56,797 bases of DNA, taken from the NCBI GenBank assembly GCA_016794035.1, contig JAEUHS010000006.1, positions 1-56,797 on the forward strand, in the 5' to 3' direction. This DNA is from Planctomycetota bacterium. GTDB taxonomy: Bacteria > Planctomycetota > UBA1135 > UBA2386. The notes under the pieces were generated by a model, which saw nothing but the letters and a program-made list of their open reading frames with translations, was not told the DNA's origin and ran no database searches. Shown in pieces: positions 42,528 through 51,903 of the stretch (positions are counted from its first letter, which is position 1; every line of letters begins with the position of its first letter). The position numbers and the translations under genes were made by a program.

Positions 42528-43193
42528 ATGCGGCGGCACGAACGCGCAGAGCGCATCCAGGTGATCCTCGACGAACGGGTGCCGGACCCGGCCGTGCCGC
42601 TGGACCATCGCGACCCGTTCACGCTGCTGGTCGCCGTGGTGCTGTCGGCGCAGTGCACCGACGTGCGCGTCAACCAGGTCACGCCGGCGCTGTTCGCGGC
42701 GGCGGCGACGCCGGCGCGCCTGCGCGAGCTGCCGGTGGCCGAGATCCAGCACCACATCCGTTCGTGCGGTCTGGCGCCGCAGAAGGCCAGGGCGCTGCGC
42801 GCGCTCGCCGCGCAGCTCGTCGACGCGCACGGCGGCGAGGTGCCGTGCGACCTGCCCGCGCTCGAGGCGCTGCCGGGCGTCGGCCACAAGACCGCGAGCG
42901 TCGTGATGGCGCAGGCGTTCGGGGTGCCGAGCTTTCCGGTCGACACGCACATCCATCGGCTCGCCTGGCGCTGGGGCCTCAGTTCGGGCCAGAGCGTCGC
43001 CCGGACCGAACACGACCTCGTGCGCGCGTTCCCGCGCGAGCACTGGAACAAGCTGCATCTGCAGTTCATCTGGTTCGGCCGCTCCCACTGCCCGGCGATC
43101 GGCCACGATCCCGAACGCTGCCCGATCTGCAGCTGGGCGATGAGCCGGGCGCGGCGGCGCGCCGAAGCGCGGCGGCGGGCACGGAATCGCTGA
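42528..43193 (+). CDS. nth: Endonuclease III-like DNA glycosylase
   Basis: 221-residue HhH-GPD enzyme that excises oxidised pyrimidines and nicks the abasic site. AVVLSAQCTDVRVNQ is near the N-terminus. The helix-hairpin-helix LPGVGHKTAS carries the catalytic Lys, and FPVDTHIHRLA the catalytic Asp. The C-terminal Fe-S region reads HCPAIGHDPERCPIC, so three cysteines with spacing 9 and 2 instead of the classic C-x6-C-x2-C-x5-C, and no fourth Cys within the following residues. This variant may have a different or absent cluster. Base-excision repair in the cytosol. Confidence 0.94.
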   Translation: MRRHERAERIQVILDERVPDPAVPLDHRDPFTLLVAVVLSAQCTDVRVNQVTPALFAAAATPARLRELPVAEIQHHIRSCGLAPQKARALRALAAQLVDAHGGEVPCDLPALEALPGVGHKTASVVMAQAFGVPSFPVDTHIHRLAWRWGLSSGQSVARTEHDLVRAFPREHWNKLHLQFIWFGRSHCPAIGHDPERCPICSWAMSRARRRAEARRRARNR

Positions 43194-43233
43194 TCCGAGC
43201 CAGCGCGAGGGCGACCCGGCCGCGGCCGCGGTC

Positions 43234-43239
43234 TATGGT
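43234..43239 (+). promoter_or_regulatory. Candidate -10 box 6 nt before the symporter gene
   Basis: TATGGT, 6 nt before the ATG at 43246, no Shine-Dalgarno. Same arrangement as at the nth, pepP and lon starts. Confidence 0.35.
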
Positions 43240-43245
43240 GCGCGC

Positions 43246-44574
43246 ATGCCGAAGCTCGCCATGCACTGGTGGATCCTGATCGGTCTCGTCGCCGGCGTCG
43301 GGTTCGGCTACGTCGCGGCGGTCACCGGCCACTCGGCGTTCGTGCTGACCTTCGTCGATCCGTTCGGCAAGTTGTTCCTCAACCTGCTGAAGATGATCGC
43401 GGTGCCGCTGGTGCTGTTCTCGCTGGTGGCCGGAGTCGCCAGCCTCAACGACTCCGGCAAACTCGGCCGCATCGGCGGCAAGTCGATCGGGCTCTACCTG
43501 GTCACCACCGCGATCGCGATCACGGTCGGCCTGCTGGTCGTCAACATGTTCGGGCCGGGCACCGGGCTCTCGCCCGAGGTGCGCGAGAAACTGCTGGTCG
43601 CCTACGGACAGACGGCCGCCGAACAGACGCAGCGCGCCTCGCAGGTCAGCATCACCGACCAGCTGCTCGGCATCGTGCCGACCAATCCGTTCCGGGCGCT
43701 GGCCGACTCCGAGATGCTGCAGGTCGTGTTCTTCGCGCTGATGCTCGGCATCGCGCTGACGAGCCTGTCGCGGCGCGTGCCCGGCACCGACCACGTCGTC
43801 AAGGTCTTCCAGCTGCTCAGCGACGCGATCATCGAGATGGTGCAGCTGATCATGAAGCTGGCGCCGATCGGCGTGTTCGCGCTGCTGGCGTCGGTGGTCG
43901 CCGACCTCGGCAGCGACCCGGCGCAGCTCGCCGAACTGGCGCAGAGCCTCGGCGGCTACATGGGCACGGTCGTGCTGGCGCTGCTGCTGCACTACCTGCT
44001 GGTCTACACGGCGATGCTGAAGCTGTTCACCAGGGTGCCGTGGCGCACGTTCGCGAAGGCGATGCTGCCGGCCCAGCTGCTGGCGTTCAGCTCCAGCTCG
44101 AGCGCGGCGACGCTGCCGGTCACGATCCGCAGCGTCGAGCAGGGCATCGGCGTCGACGAGGAGGTGTCGAGCTTCGTGCTGCCGCTCGGCGCGACGATCA
44201 ACATGGACGGCACCGGCCTGTACCAGGGCGTCGCCGCGGTGTTCATCGCCAACGCGCTCGGCATCCACCTCGACTTCGGCCAGCAACTGCAGATCGTGCT
44301 GACCGCGGCGCTGGCCTCGATCGGCACCGCGGCGGTGCCCGGCGTCGGCATCGTGATGCTGGTGATCGTGCTGCGCCAGGTGAACATCCCCGAGGCCGGC
44401 ATCGCGCTGATCCTCGCCGTCGACCGGCCGCTGGACATGTGCCGTACGGTGCTGAACGTCACCGGCGACGCGACCGTCGCCACGGTCGTGGCCAGCAGCG
44501 AGGGGTTGATCCACGCCGGCGAACGCCATCACGCCGGCGCGTCGGGGCCGCAAGATCCGCCGGCCGCGCCTTGA
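43246..44574 (+). CDS. Dicarboxylate/amino acid:cation symporter
   Basis: 442-residue DAACS-family carrier (GltP/DctA type) that moves dicarboxylates or acidic amino acids with sodium or protons. About eight TM helices and two hairpins. Signature elements are the serine-rich hairpin AFSSSSSAATLPVTI, GATINMDGTGLYQG in TM7 and DRPLDMCRTVLNVTGD in TM8, where Asp and Asn bind substrate and cation. Substrate cannot be told from this. The neighbour downstream is a TauE-like permease 13 bp away on the same strand. Confidence 0.95.
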   Translation: MPKLAMHWWILIGLVAGVGFGYVAAVTGHSAFVLTFVDPFGKLFLNLLKMIAVPLVLFSLVAGVASLNDSGKLGRIGGKSIGLYLVTTAIAITVGLLVVNMFGPGTGLSPEVREKLLVAYGQTAAEQTQRASQVSITDQLLGIVPTNPFRALADSEMLQVVFFALMLGIALTSLSRRVPGTDHVVKVFQLLSDAIIEMVQLIMKLAPIGVFALLASVVADLGSDPAQLAELAQSLGGYMGTVVLALLLHYLLVYTAMLKLFTRVPWRTFAKAMLPAQLLAFSSSSSAATLPVTIRSVEQGIGVDEEVSSFVLPLGATINMDGTGLYQGVAAVFIANALGIHLDFGQQLQIVLTAALASIGTAAVPGVGIVMLVIVLRQVNIPEAGIALILAVDRPLDMCRTVLNVTGDATVATVVASSEGLIHAGERHHAGASGPQDPPAAP

Positions 44575-44587
44575 CCGGTGCGCGCCG

Positions 44588-45610
44588 ATGGCGAGGCTTC
44601 CGGCCCCGTCGCCGATGATCGCCCGCGAGTTCCTGCACAGCCGGATCTTCCGCACGTGGCTCGTGCTCGTGCTGGCCGCATGGGCCGTGCTGTCCTGGTC
44701 GCTGACCGACGTCGCGTTCGCCGTCGAGCACTGGTACTACCCGGCGGTGATGGTCGTCGGCGCGTTCGTCGCCGGCTCGACGCCCGAGGGCGGCGGCGCG
44801 GTCGCGTTCCCGGTGCTCAGCGTGTTCCTGTCGATCGACCGGGGGCTCGCGCGCGACTTCAGCCTGATGATCCAGAGCGTCGGCATGACCAGCGCCAGCC
44901 TGTTCGTGCTGACGCGGCCGGGCGTCGACCGCTCGGTGTTCCGGCCGCTGTGCTGGTGGATCCCGGTCGCGTTCGCCGGCTTCGTGCTCGGCATGGCGAC
45001 CGTGCAGGGCCTGCGCGTGCCGATCATCCAGGCCTTGTTCCTCAGCCTGATCGCCGCGTTCTCGGTCGCCTACCTGTGCAGCGACCACCGCGGCGTGCAC
45101 GACCGGCTGCCGGCGTGGCACCGCGGCGAGTTCGTGGCGCAACTGCTGGTGCTGCTGGCCGGCGGCATGTGCGCGAGCCTGTTCGGCACCGGCGCCGACA
45201 TCCTGCTCTACACGCTGCTGGTGACGCAGTTCGCGCTGAAGGAGAAGCAGGCGACCGAACTCAGCATCGTGCTGATGGCGGCACTCAGCGTGCTGGGCTC
45301 GCTGTGGCGCTGGCTGGTGCAGGGTGAGCTGACGCGCTTCCAGGTGCAGACCTGGCTGCTGGCGGCTCCGGTCGTGCTGTTCATGGCGCCGCTCGGCTCG
45401 CTGGTGCTGCGCCGCGTGCCCGGCGAGTGGCTGCTGCGCGCGGTCGTCGGGCTGAATGTCGGCCAGCTGCTGTGGTTCAACGTCAACCGCCCCACCGGCG
45501 AGAAGTTCTGGTGGTCGCTCGGGTTCAGCGCCTGCCTGTTCGCCGGGTTCTGCGCGCTGATGTTGCGCCTGGCGCGCCGGCGCCGCTCCGCCGCCCTGCT
45601 GTCCAGCTAG
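44588..45610 (+). CDS. TauE/SafE-family membrane exporter
   Basis: 340 residues, about eight TM helices in two halves of the TauE/SafE type. First-half signature GAFVAGSTPEGGGAVAFPVL; second-half GGMCASLFGTGADILLY with the Gly-x-Gly repeat seen in both halves. Family members export sulfite, sulfoacetate or other anions. The ATG at 44588 is used; the next Met at residue 10 is possible. The stop codon TAG shares the CTAG palindrome with the stop of the convergent lon gene. Confidence 0.9.
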   Translation: MARLPAPSPMIAREFLHSRIFRTWLVLVLAAWAVLSWSLTDVAFAVEHWYYPAVMVVGAFVAGSTPEGGGAVAFPVLSVFLSIDRGLARDFSLMIQSVGMTSASLFVLTRPGVDRSVFRPLCWWIPVAFAGFVLGMATVQGLRVPIIQALFLSLIAAFSVAYLCSDHRGVHDRLPAWHRGEFVAQLLVLLAGGMCASLFGTGADILLYTLLVTQFALKEKQATELSIVLMAALSVLGSLWRWLVQGELTRFQVQTWLLAAPVVLFMAPLGSLVLRRVPGEWLLRAVVGLNVGQLLWFNVNRPTGEKFWWSLGFSACLFAGFCALMLRLARRRRSAALLSS

Positions 45611-48162
45611 CGGGAACGGCGGCGCGCCGGACGCGCGGCCTTCGGGCGCGGCTTCGGCGCCCGCTTCGCGCTCGCCTTCGCTGTCGGCCTCGACTTCGAC
45701 TTCGCCGGGGCACGCGCGAAGACCAGGTCGGCGACGCGCTCGAACGAGTCGACGTATTCGATCGCCAGGCCGGCGACGAGGTCGGGCTTCAGCTCGAGCA
45801 CGTCGGGCTCGTTGCCCTTCGGCAGGATCACGCGCGCGAGGCCGAAGTTCTTCGCCGCGAGCACCTTCTCGCGCACGCCGCCGATCGGCAGCACCTCGCC
45901 GACGACGGTCAGTTCGCCGGTCATCGCCACGTCCATCGCGGCGCGGCGGCCGAGGATGCAGCCGAGGAACGCCGTGGCGATCGCGATGCCGGCCGACGGA
46001 CCGTCCTTCTTGATCGCACCGGCCGGGAAGTGCAGGTGCAGGTCGAGTTCGGCGAGCTGCTGCAGGTCGATGCCGAAGTGGTCGGCCCGGCTGCGCAGGT
46101 AGCTGAGCGCCAGCCGCGCCGACTCCGACATCACGTCGCCGAGGCTGCCCGTCAGCTGCAGCCCGCCCTTGCCCTTGCTGGCGACGGCTTCGACGTACAG
46201 CACGTCGCCGCCGAACGGCGTCCAGGCCAGGCCGAGCACGACACCGGGCTGCGCATGCTTGCGGCGCTCGTCGGCCTTGAAGCGCGGCCGGCCGAGCAGT
46301 CGCTCCATCTCGGCGAAGCTCAGCTTGCCCATGCCCTTGCCGCCCTTGCCGACGTCGAGCGCGGTCTTGCGGCACAGACGCTGCACGACCTTGTCGAGCC
46401 CGCGCACACCGGCCTCGCGGGTGTACTCGTCGACGATGCGGCGCCAGACGACCAGCGGCACCGACAGGTGCCTGGGCAGCAGGCCGTGGCTGGTCAGCTG
46501 CTTCGGCAGCAGGTGCCGGCGCGCGATCTCGACCTTCTCCTCGAGCAGGTAGCCGGGGATCTCGATGATCTCCATGCGATCGCGCAGCGGCTCCGGGATC
46601 TGCGACAGCACGTTCGCGGTCGCCAGGAACATCACCTTCGACAGGTCGAACGGCACGTCGAGGTAGTGGTCGACGAACGCGTGGTTCTGCTCCGGGTCGA
46701 GCACCTCGAGCAGCGCCGAACTCGGGTCGCCGCGGAAGTCGCTGCCGAGCTTGTCGACCTCGTCGAGCAGCAGCACCGGGTTGTTGGTGCCGCAGGCCTT
46801 GAGCCCCTGCACGATGCGGCCCGGCATCGCGCCGATGTAGGTGCGGCGGTGGCCCTTGATCTCCGCCTCGTCACGCAGGCCGCCGAGCGAGAAGCGCCAG
46901 AACTTGCGTCCCATCGCCCGCGCGATGCTGCGGCCGAGGCTGGTTTTGCCGACGCCGGGCGGCCCCGACAGGCACAGGATCGAGCCCTGGTGGCCCGGGC
47001 GCAGCTTGCGCACGGCGAGGAACTCGAGGATGCGGTCCTTGACCTCGTCGAGGCCGTAGTGGTCGTCGTTCAGCACGCGCGCCGCGGCCGTCAGGTCGGT
47101 GTGGTCGGTGGTCGCGCGCGACCACGGCAGCATGGTCAGCCAGTCGAGGTAGTTGCGGATCACGCCGTACTCGCCCGACTCGGCCGGCGTCGTCTGCAGC
47201 TTGGTCAGTTCCTCCTGCGCCCGGCGCAGCGCGGCCTCGGGCAGGTTCGCCTGCTTGATCGCCTGCTCGAGCCGCTGCAGCTCCGTCGACCGCGGATCCT
47301 TCTCCTCGCCGAGCTCGCGCCGGATGCTCTTGAGCTGTTCGCGCAGGAAGTAGTCCTTCTGCGCCTTCTCGGCCTTGTCGCGGATCTCGTGCAGGATCTT
47401 CTTGTCGAGTTCGAGCAGTTCGGTCTCGGCCATCGCGAACTGCAGCGCGAGATCGAGCCGCCGCTCGATGTCGGTCTCGGCCAGCAGGCGCTGCCGGTCG
47501 GCCACCTTGCGCACGATGCCGCCGCTGAAGTCGGCGAGCTGGCCCGGGTCCTCGACGTTGAGCAGCGCCGTCGCGAAGCCGGAGTCCATCTGCTCCTGCA
47601 TCTCGGCCAGCCGCCGCAGCTGCTTCTGCAGCAGCCGGAACAGCGAGTCGGCGCGCGAGCCCTGGGCCGGGATCTCGACCACCTCCTTGACCCGCGCCAC
47701 CAGCAGCGGCTTCTCGCGCACGACCTTGACCAGCCGCGCGCGTCGCAGCCCCTGCGTCATCGCCGACATGCCGCCGTCCGGCAGCTTCAGCGTGCGCAGG
47801 ATGCGGGTCACGACGCCGATCTCGTGCAGGTCGCCGGCGGCCTTGGGTTCGTTCTCCGGGTCCTTCTGCAGCACCAGGAACAGGTGGTTGTTGTGCGCCT
47901 CCGCCTTGGCGACGATGTCGCGCGCCGCCGGCGAATCCAGCAGCAGCGGCATCATCAGATTCGGGAACGGCACCGCGGTGCGCAGCGGGAACACGAACAT
48001 CGTGTCCGGCAGCTGGTCCTTGACCACCACCGAGCCCTGGGCGCCGTTCTCCTCGACGAGCAGCGTCGCGGCGTGGTCGGCGGCATCGGGGGAGGTCGGC
48101 TCGCCGGCACCGGGGTCGTCGGCAGGGGGATCCTCGCGGTCGTCGGGGTCGTCGGCGCGCAT
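45607..48162 (-). CDS. lon: ATP-dependent protease Lon
   Basis: 851-residue LonA-type protease that degrades damaged and regulatory proteins. There is an N-terminal substrate-binding domain ([20 protein letters not shown]) and AAA+ motor with [15 protein letters not shown] and [10 protein letters not shown]. The protease domain has the catalytic Ser in [14 protein letters not shown] and Lys in [10 protein letters not shown]. An acidic N-terminal extension ([18 protein letters not shown]) and a C-terminal tail of about 34 residues rich in Lys, Arg, Pro and Ala ([16 protein letters not shown]) are unusual for Lon and may bind DNA or nucleic acid. The ATG at 48162 sits 6 nt after TACAAC. It lies 67 bp downstream of glpK. 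Confidence 0.96.
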   Translation of the reverse strand: MRADDPDDREDPPADDPGAGEPTSPDAADHAATLLVEENGAQGSVVVKDQLPDTMFVFPLRTAVPFPNLMMPLLLDSPAARDIVAKAEAHNNHLFLVLQKDPENEPKAAGDLHEIGVVTRILRTLKLPDGGMSAMTQGLRRARLVKVVREKPLLVARVKEVVEIPAQGSRADSLFRLLQKQLRRLAEMQEQMDSGFATALLNVEDPGQLADFSGGIVRKVADRQRLLAETDIERRLDLALQFAMAETELLELDKKILHEIRDKAEKAQKDYFLREQLKSIRRELGEEKDPRSTELQRLEQAIKQANLPEAALRRAQEELTKLQTTPAESGEYGVIRNYLDWLTMLPWSRATTDHTDLTAAARVLNDDHYGLDEVKDRILEFLAVRKLRPGHQGSILCLSGPPGVGKTSLGRSIARAMGRKFWRFSLGGLRDEAEIKGHRRTYIGAMPGRIVQGLKACGTNNPVLLLDEVDKLGSDFRGDPSSALLEVLDPEQNHAFVDHYLDVPFDLSKVMFLATANVLSQIPEPLRDRMEIIEIPGYLLEEKVEIARRHLLPKQLTSHGLLPRHLSVPLVVWRRIVDEYTREAGVRGLDKVVQRLCRKTALDVGKGGKGMGKLSFAEMERLLGRPRFKADERRKHAQPGVVLGLAWTPFGGDVLYVEAVASKGKGGLQLTGSLGDVMSESARLALSYLRSRADHFGIDLQQLAELDLHLHFPAGAIKKDGPSAGIAIATAFLGCILGRRAAMDVAMTGELTVVGEVLPIGGVREKVLAAKNFGLARVILPKGNEPDVLELKPDLVAGLAIEYVDSFERVADLVFARAPAKSKSRPTAKASAKRAPKPRPKAARPARRRSR

Positions 48163-48168
48163 GCAGCG

Positions 48169-48174
48169 GTTGTA
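48169..48174 (-). promoter_or_regulatory. Candidate -10 box 6 nt before lon
   Basis: TACAAC on the minus strand, 6 nt before ATG 48162. A TTTCCA about 17 nt further upstream could be the -35. Would give a leaderless lon mRNA from within the 67-bp gap to glpK. Confidence 0.35.
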
Positions 48175-48229
48175 GAGCGGGAACACGCAGCTGGAAAGGG
48201 CGCCATCGTTCCGCCGTGGCGGCGGCGAC

Positions 48230-49699
48230 TCACGCCCAACCGCGGCAGCGCGCCACCGCATCGCGCCAGCGGCTGCGCAGCCGCGTCACCGCCGCCGCGG
48301 CGAGCGTCGGCTCGAAGACCGTCGGCCGGCCCGGCAGCGCCGGCAGGCGCGCGAGGTCGTCGATCGCGCCGGCGCCGAGGAGGCTCATGCGGAACGCGCC
48401 GAACGCGGTCGCCTCGAGCAGTGCGGGGCGCACGACCGACGCCCCCTGCAGCGCGGCCTGGATCTGCAGCAGCAGGTCGTTCGCCGCCGCACCACCGTCG
48501 ACGTGCAGCGGTGCACGCGCCGCGCCCGGCGGCGAGTCGGCGCCGCGCATCGCCGTCAACACGTCGTCGACCTGCAGCGCCATCGCCTCGAGCGTCGCCC
48601 GCACCAGGTGTGCGCGCGACGTGCCGCGCGACAGGCCGATCCAGAGCCCGCGCGCGCTGGCGTCCCACCACGGCGTGCCGAGCCCGGCGAACGCCGGCAC
48701 GAACACGACGTCACCGCTGTCCGGCACCGAGCGCGCGACGGCCTCCGACTCGGCCGCCGAACCGAGGATGCCGAGCTGATCGCGCAGCCACTGGATCGCC
48801 GCGCCGCAGACCAGCACGCTGCCCTCGTACGCGAACGTGGTCGCGCCGCGCAGCCGCCAGGCCACGGTCGCGAGCACGCCCGGGGCCGGCTCGGGCCGCG
48901 CCGCGCCGGCGTTCTGCAGCACGAACGCGCCGGTGCCGTAGGTGCACTTCGCCGTGCCCGGCGCCGTGCAGCCGTGCGCGAACAGGGCCGCCTGCTGGTC
49001 GCCGAGCACCGCGCGCAGCGGCCACCCGTGCGGCTGCCAGGTGCCGAAGTCGCCGGCCGAGTCGCGCACCTCGGGCAGGCAGGCGCGCGGCACGCCGAAC
49101 AGCCGGCACAACTCGTCGTCGAACGCACCGCGGTGCAGGTCGAACAGGCTGGTGCGCGAGGCGTTGCTGGCGTCGGTGGCGAACACCGAGCCGCCGGTGA
49201 GCCGGAACAGCAGCCAGGTGTCGATGGTGCCGGCGCCGAGTTCGCCGCGCTCGGCCGCCGCGCGGGCGCCGGGGACGTGGTCGAGGATCCAGGCGATCTT
49301 CGCCGCGCTGAAGTAGGGGTCGAGCGACAGGCCGGTGCGTTCGCGCACCAGGTCCGCGTGCCCCGCCGCCTGCAGCGCCTGCAGCTGCGGGGCCGTACGC
49401 CGGTCCTGCCAGACGATCGCGCGGTGGATCGGCGCGCCGGTGCTGCGGTCGAACACCACCACCGTCTCGCGCTGGTTGGTGATGCCCACCGCCTCGATCG
49501 GCGGCGCGCCGGCGGCGGCCACGGCGGCGGCCGCGGCGTCGAGCTGGCTGTGCAGGATCTGCTCGGCGTCGTGCTCGACCAGGCCGGGCGCCGGGAAGAA
49601 CTGCGGGAACTCGCGCTGGGCGCTGCCGCGCACCGCGCCGTCGCGGTCGAAGACGATGGCGCGGCTGCTGGTCGTGCCTTGGTCGAGGGCGAGGAACAT
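48230..49699 (-). CDS. glpK: Glycerol kinase
   Basis: 489-residue FGGY-family kinase that phosphorylates glycerol at position 3. N-terminal ALDQGTTSSRAIVFD, then EHDAEQILHSQ, GITNQRETVVVFD, WQDRRTAPQL, GTIDTWLLFRLTGG and DVVFVPAFAGLGTPWWD, all typical of GlpK. Length is normal. The ATG is preceded by a 13-bp palindrome (49702-49714) that could be an operator. No glpF, glpD or regulator gene is present nearby. Cytosolic. Confidence 0.96.
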   Translation of the reverse strand: MFLALDQGTTSSRAIVFDRDGAVRGSAQREFPQFFPAPGLVEHDAEQILHSQLDAAAAAVAAAGAPPIEAVGITNQRETVVVFDRSTGAPIHRAIVWQDRRTAPQLQALQAAGHADLVRERTGLSLDPYFSAAKIAWILDHVPGARAAAERGELGAGTIDTWLLFRLTGGSVFATDASNASRTSLFDLHRGAFDDELCRLFGVPRACLPEVRDSAGDFGTWQPHGWPLRAVLGDQQAALFAHGCTAPGTAKCTYGTGAFVLQNAGAARPEPAPGVLATVAWRLRGATTFAYEGSVLVCGAAIQWLRDQLGILGSAAESEAVARSVPDSGDVVFVPAFAGLGTPWWDASARGLWIGLSRGTSRAHLVRATLEAMALQVDDVLTAMRGADSPPGAARAPLHVDGGAAANDLLLQIQAALQGASVVRPALLEATAFGAFRMSLLGAGAIDDLARLPALPGRPTVFEPTLAAAAVTRLRSRWRDAVARCRGWA

Positions 49700-49701
49700 G
49701 C

Positions 49702-49714
49702 GCGCATCATGCGC
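49702..49714. promoter_or_regulatory. 13-bp palindrome in front of glpK
   Basis: GCGCATCATGCGC, perfect around a central C, ending 3 nt before the glpK ATG. Possible operator or start-codon structure. Confidence 0.3.
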
Positions 49715-49784
49715 ACCGACGCCGCCCGGAAAAGGTGCGGGCGCATGGCCTTCGCGCTACGTCGCGCGAACTACCCGGTCGTCG

Positions 49785-49946
49785 TTCCTGCCTGCCCCAA
49801 CATTTGGGAACGTCGATCGGGCCGAAATGGCCATGCGCCCGTGGAAACAGCGGATGCATGGTCCGCGCAACACGCGCGGAAGACGGCGCCCGACCCTTGC
49901 CTGCCCCAGGTTTTCGGGTCGACCACCATCGATGTCCATGCATCCG
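49785..49946. repeat. Repeat pairs in the 363-bp gap upstream of glpK
   Basis: The gap 49700-50062 has no gene I can support. A direct repeat GCCTGCCCCA occurs at 49790-49799 and 49899-49908, each followed by a T-rich, GGG-containing tail. An inverted repeat CGGATGCATGGTC is at 49851-49863 with its reverse complement (one mismatch) at 49934-49946. The palindrome CCCAACATTTGGG lies inside the first copy. The A and B elements alternate, which looks like an arrangement of protein-binding sites or a degraded element. Confidence 0.4.
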
Positions 49947-49947
49947 T

Positions 49948-49981
49948 GGCGGCGGCCGGAACCGAAGCTCCGGCCGCCGCC
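49948..49981. other. Strong hairpin in the glpK upstream gap
   Basis: Perfect 12-bp arms (GGCGGCGGCCGG and complement), extended to 13 with an A-T pair, 8-nt loop. No T-run on either strand. With the next hairpin it forms a tandem pair, like REP-type bidirectional structures between genes on the same strand. Confidence 0.55.
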
Positions 49982-49990
49982 GAATGCGAT

Positions 49991-50014
49991 GCGTCGCTCC
50001 CTTCGGAGCGACGC
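49991..50014. other. Second hairpin downstream of the secreted-protein gene
   Basis: GCGTCGCTCC-CTTC-GGAGCGACGC: perfect 10-bp arms, 4-nt loop, 49 nt beyond the stop at 50063. No T-run; likely an RNA 3'-end structure. Confidence 0.55.
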
Positions 50015-50062
50015 GAACCAGAGATGCAAAGAACGTCGCCTGCCGGCGAGTCGCGGCACGTA

Positions 50063-51751
50063 CTACTGCGACGACAACACCCGGATCCGGACCAGCGATC
50101 CGCCGGCAGCGGCCTCGAGCGCCAGGTAGCCGATGTGACGTGAAGGCAAGCCCGACAGATCGAGCGGCGAACCTGCCGTCGGAGTCGACCCGGCGAGGCT
50201 CGCGAACAAGCCCCGCAGATCGACGTCGAACAGGCCGCTGATGTCCTCGCCGCCGATGCGCTGGATGGCGCTGCCCACCACCGCATCACGGTGACCGCGG
50301 GTCTTCGCACTGCGGCGATAGTCGTCGTGCACGCGGTGGATCGTGTCGGCGTCGAGCGTGACGAGCACGGAGTCCTCGACCACGGCGACGCAGATCGGCA
50401 GGCCGTCCCGATCGCCGGACTCGTGTGCCGGCCGCAGTTCGAGCACGTCGGGCGCGCGCCGATCCCGGCCGGCGACCAGGCGACCGATGCCGTGCGCCTC
50501 GGCGGCGCGGCGCAGGTCGGTGAACAGGTCGGCGGCGGCCTTCTTGCTCCTGGCGCGCACCGCATAGACCGCCGCCACCGCCGCCGCGACCCCCTCGACG
50601 TCGTCGCGCAGCAGCAGCTGCACGGTGCCGAGTGCCCCGAGTCGGCCCAGCACGTTGCGATCGAAGTCGAGCCCGTATTCCTCGAACGAATGCCGCAGGT
50701 CGTGCAGCAGGTGTTCGCCACGATGCGTACGCGCGGCCAGGCTCGCGAGGTCGACCGCGACCACGACGCCGCCGAGGCCGGCGCCGGGCAGCTCGGGCAA
50801 CAGCTGCTTGGCCGTGACGTGCTGCGCGGCCGACAGCCAGCCGTCGACGCCGGGCGAAGCATCGCCAGCCGGACGCGGGCTCGCGTCCGGCGCATCCTCG
50901 AACGCGAGCAGCAGGGTGGCCTCGAACGCCGACTTCGACGGCGCCAGCGACAGCATGATGCGACGCGCCTCGCCGAGGCCGGACCATTGCAGCAGGGCGC
51001 CGGGCAGGCCGGTCAACGAATGCTGCAGCCGGTGGCCGAGGCGCGGCCAGTCGCCATAGGCGAACAGGGAGCCCGCCGGCACCGCGAGCTGCTCGCGCAG
51101 CGCGACGAACTGCGGATCCGCCGCGAGCACGCGGCGCGCCGGCGCGGCGCTGGTCGTCGCCGGCAACGGCGTCAGCAGTTCCTGCATGCCCATGCCGTCG
51201 TTGCCGACCACGAGGTCGGCGCCGACGACCGCCAGTTCGACCAGTTCGCCCGGGCCCACCGCGGCACCTCGGTCCGGCGAGCCGGGCGCATGGGACGCGC
51301 GGTCGCGCAGACGGAAGGTCTGCTGCGCGCCGATCGTGCGATACGACTCGGCGACCGATCCCTGCTGCAACAGCCCCTGCAGCCGTTCGGCCTCCGGCGG
51401 CGGCAGTTGCACGCGCATCAGGATCAACGGTTGCCCGGCGCCGGGCACGATGCCGGTCAGGGCCAGTTCGAACTCGCCGCGGCGGCGCACGACGACGCCG
51501 CGCACGAAGCTCCAGGCCGCCGCCGTGGCTCCCTCTCGGCTGCCGAGGAAGCCGTCGAGGCCGGGGTCTGCCAGCAGTTGCTGCAGGGTCGGTTCGGCCG
51601 CGGGCGCGCCGGCGGCCGGCGCGTCGGCGGCGGCGCGACCGCCGAGGCTCACGTAGGCGATCGGCGCCTCGATGCGATCGAGCAGGCGCGGCGACTGCGC
51701 CGCCGCCCACGTCGACAGAACCAGCATCAGGATGGCACCGCGCACCGCCAC
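50063..51751 (-). CDS. Exported protein of unknown function
   Basis: 562 residues. The N-terminus (AVRGAILMLVLSTWAAAQ) is a signal peptide with cleavage after about residue 18. The mature protein has a regular alpha/beta rhythm with several AELVELAVVGADLVVGN- and DGLPICVAVVEDSVLVTLD-like strands and no motif I recognise. It might belong to the large, poorly characterised DUF3352-like group of exported proteins, but this is a guess. I chose the GTG at 51751 because it gives a complete signal peptide; ATG 51727 would start in the middle of the hydrophobic core. The 152 bp upstream contain the 12-bp palindrome at 51799-51810. Confidence 0.78.
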   Translation of the reverse strand: MAVRGAILMLVLSTWAAAQSPRLLDRIEAPIAYVSLGGRAAADAPAAGAPAAEPTLQQLLADPGLDGFLGSREGATAAAWSFVRGVVVRRRGEFELALTGIVPGAGQPLILMRVQLPPPEAERLQGLLQQGSVAESYRTIGAQQTFRLRDRASHAPGSPDRGAAVGPGELVELAVVGADLVVGNDGMGMQELLTPLPATTSAAPARRVLAADPQFVALREQLAVPAGSLFAYGDWPRLGHRLQHSLTGLPGALLQWSGLGEARRIMLSLAPSKSAFEATLLLAFEDAPDASPRPAGDASPGVDGWLSAAQHVTAKQLLPELPGAGLGGVVVAVDLASLAARTHRGEHLLHDLRHSFEEYGLDFDRNVLGRLGALGTVQLLLRDDVEGVAAAVAAVYAVRARSKKAAADLFTDLRRAAEAHGIGRLVAGRDRRAPDVLELRPAHESGDRDGLPICVAVVEDSVLVTLDADTIHRVHDDYRRSAKTRGHRDAVVGSAIQRIGGEDISGLFDVDLRGLFASLAGSTPTAGSPLDLSGLPSRHIGYLALEAAAGGSLVRIRVLSSQ

Positions 51752-51798
51752 GGGCGGACCATGGCAACCGCGGTGCCGCCGGACGCCATGCTGCAAGC

Positions 51799-51810
51799 CT
51801 TTCCGGAAAG
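51799..51810. promoter_or_regulatory. 12-bp palindrome upstream of exported-protein gene
   Basis: CTTTCCGGAAAG, perfect, 48 bp before the GTG at 51751. Possible binding site for a dimeric regulator. Confidence 0.35.
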
Positions 51811-51903
51811 CAGTCTTACGTGTCGAACGGCGCAGCGGGACCCGTGTCGTACCGGCCCACATGCGCCGATTCGGCACACCCGCCCCGGCCGCCGCGCGCA
51901 GCT

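Noticed and set aside
49735..50241. Plus-strand open frame across the glpK gap
   Set aside because: It runs through hairpins and repeats and into the antisense of the exported-protein gene; no family match.
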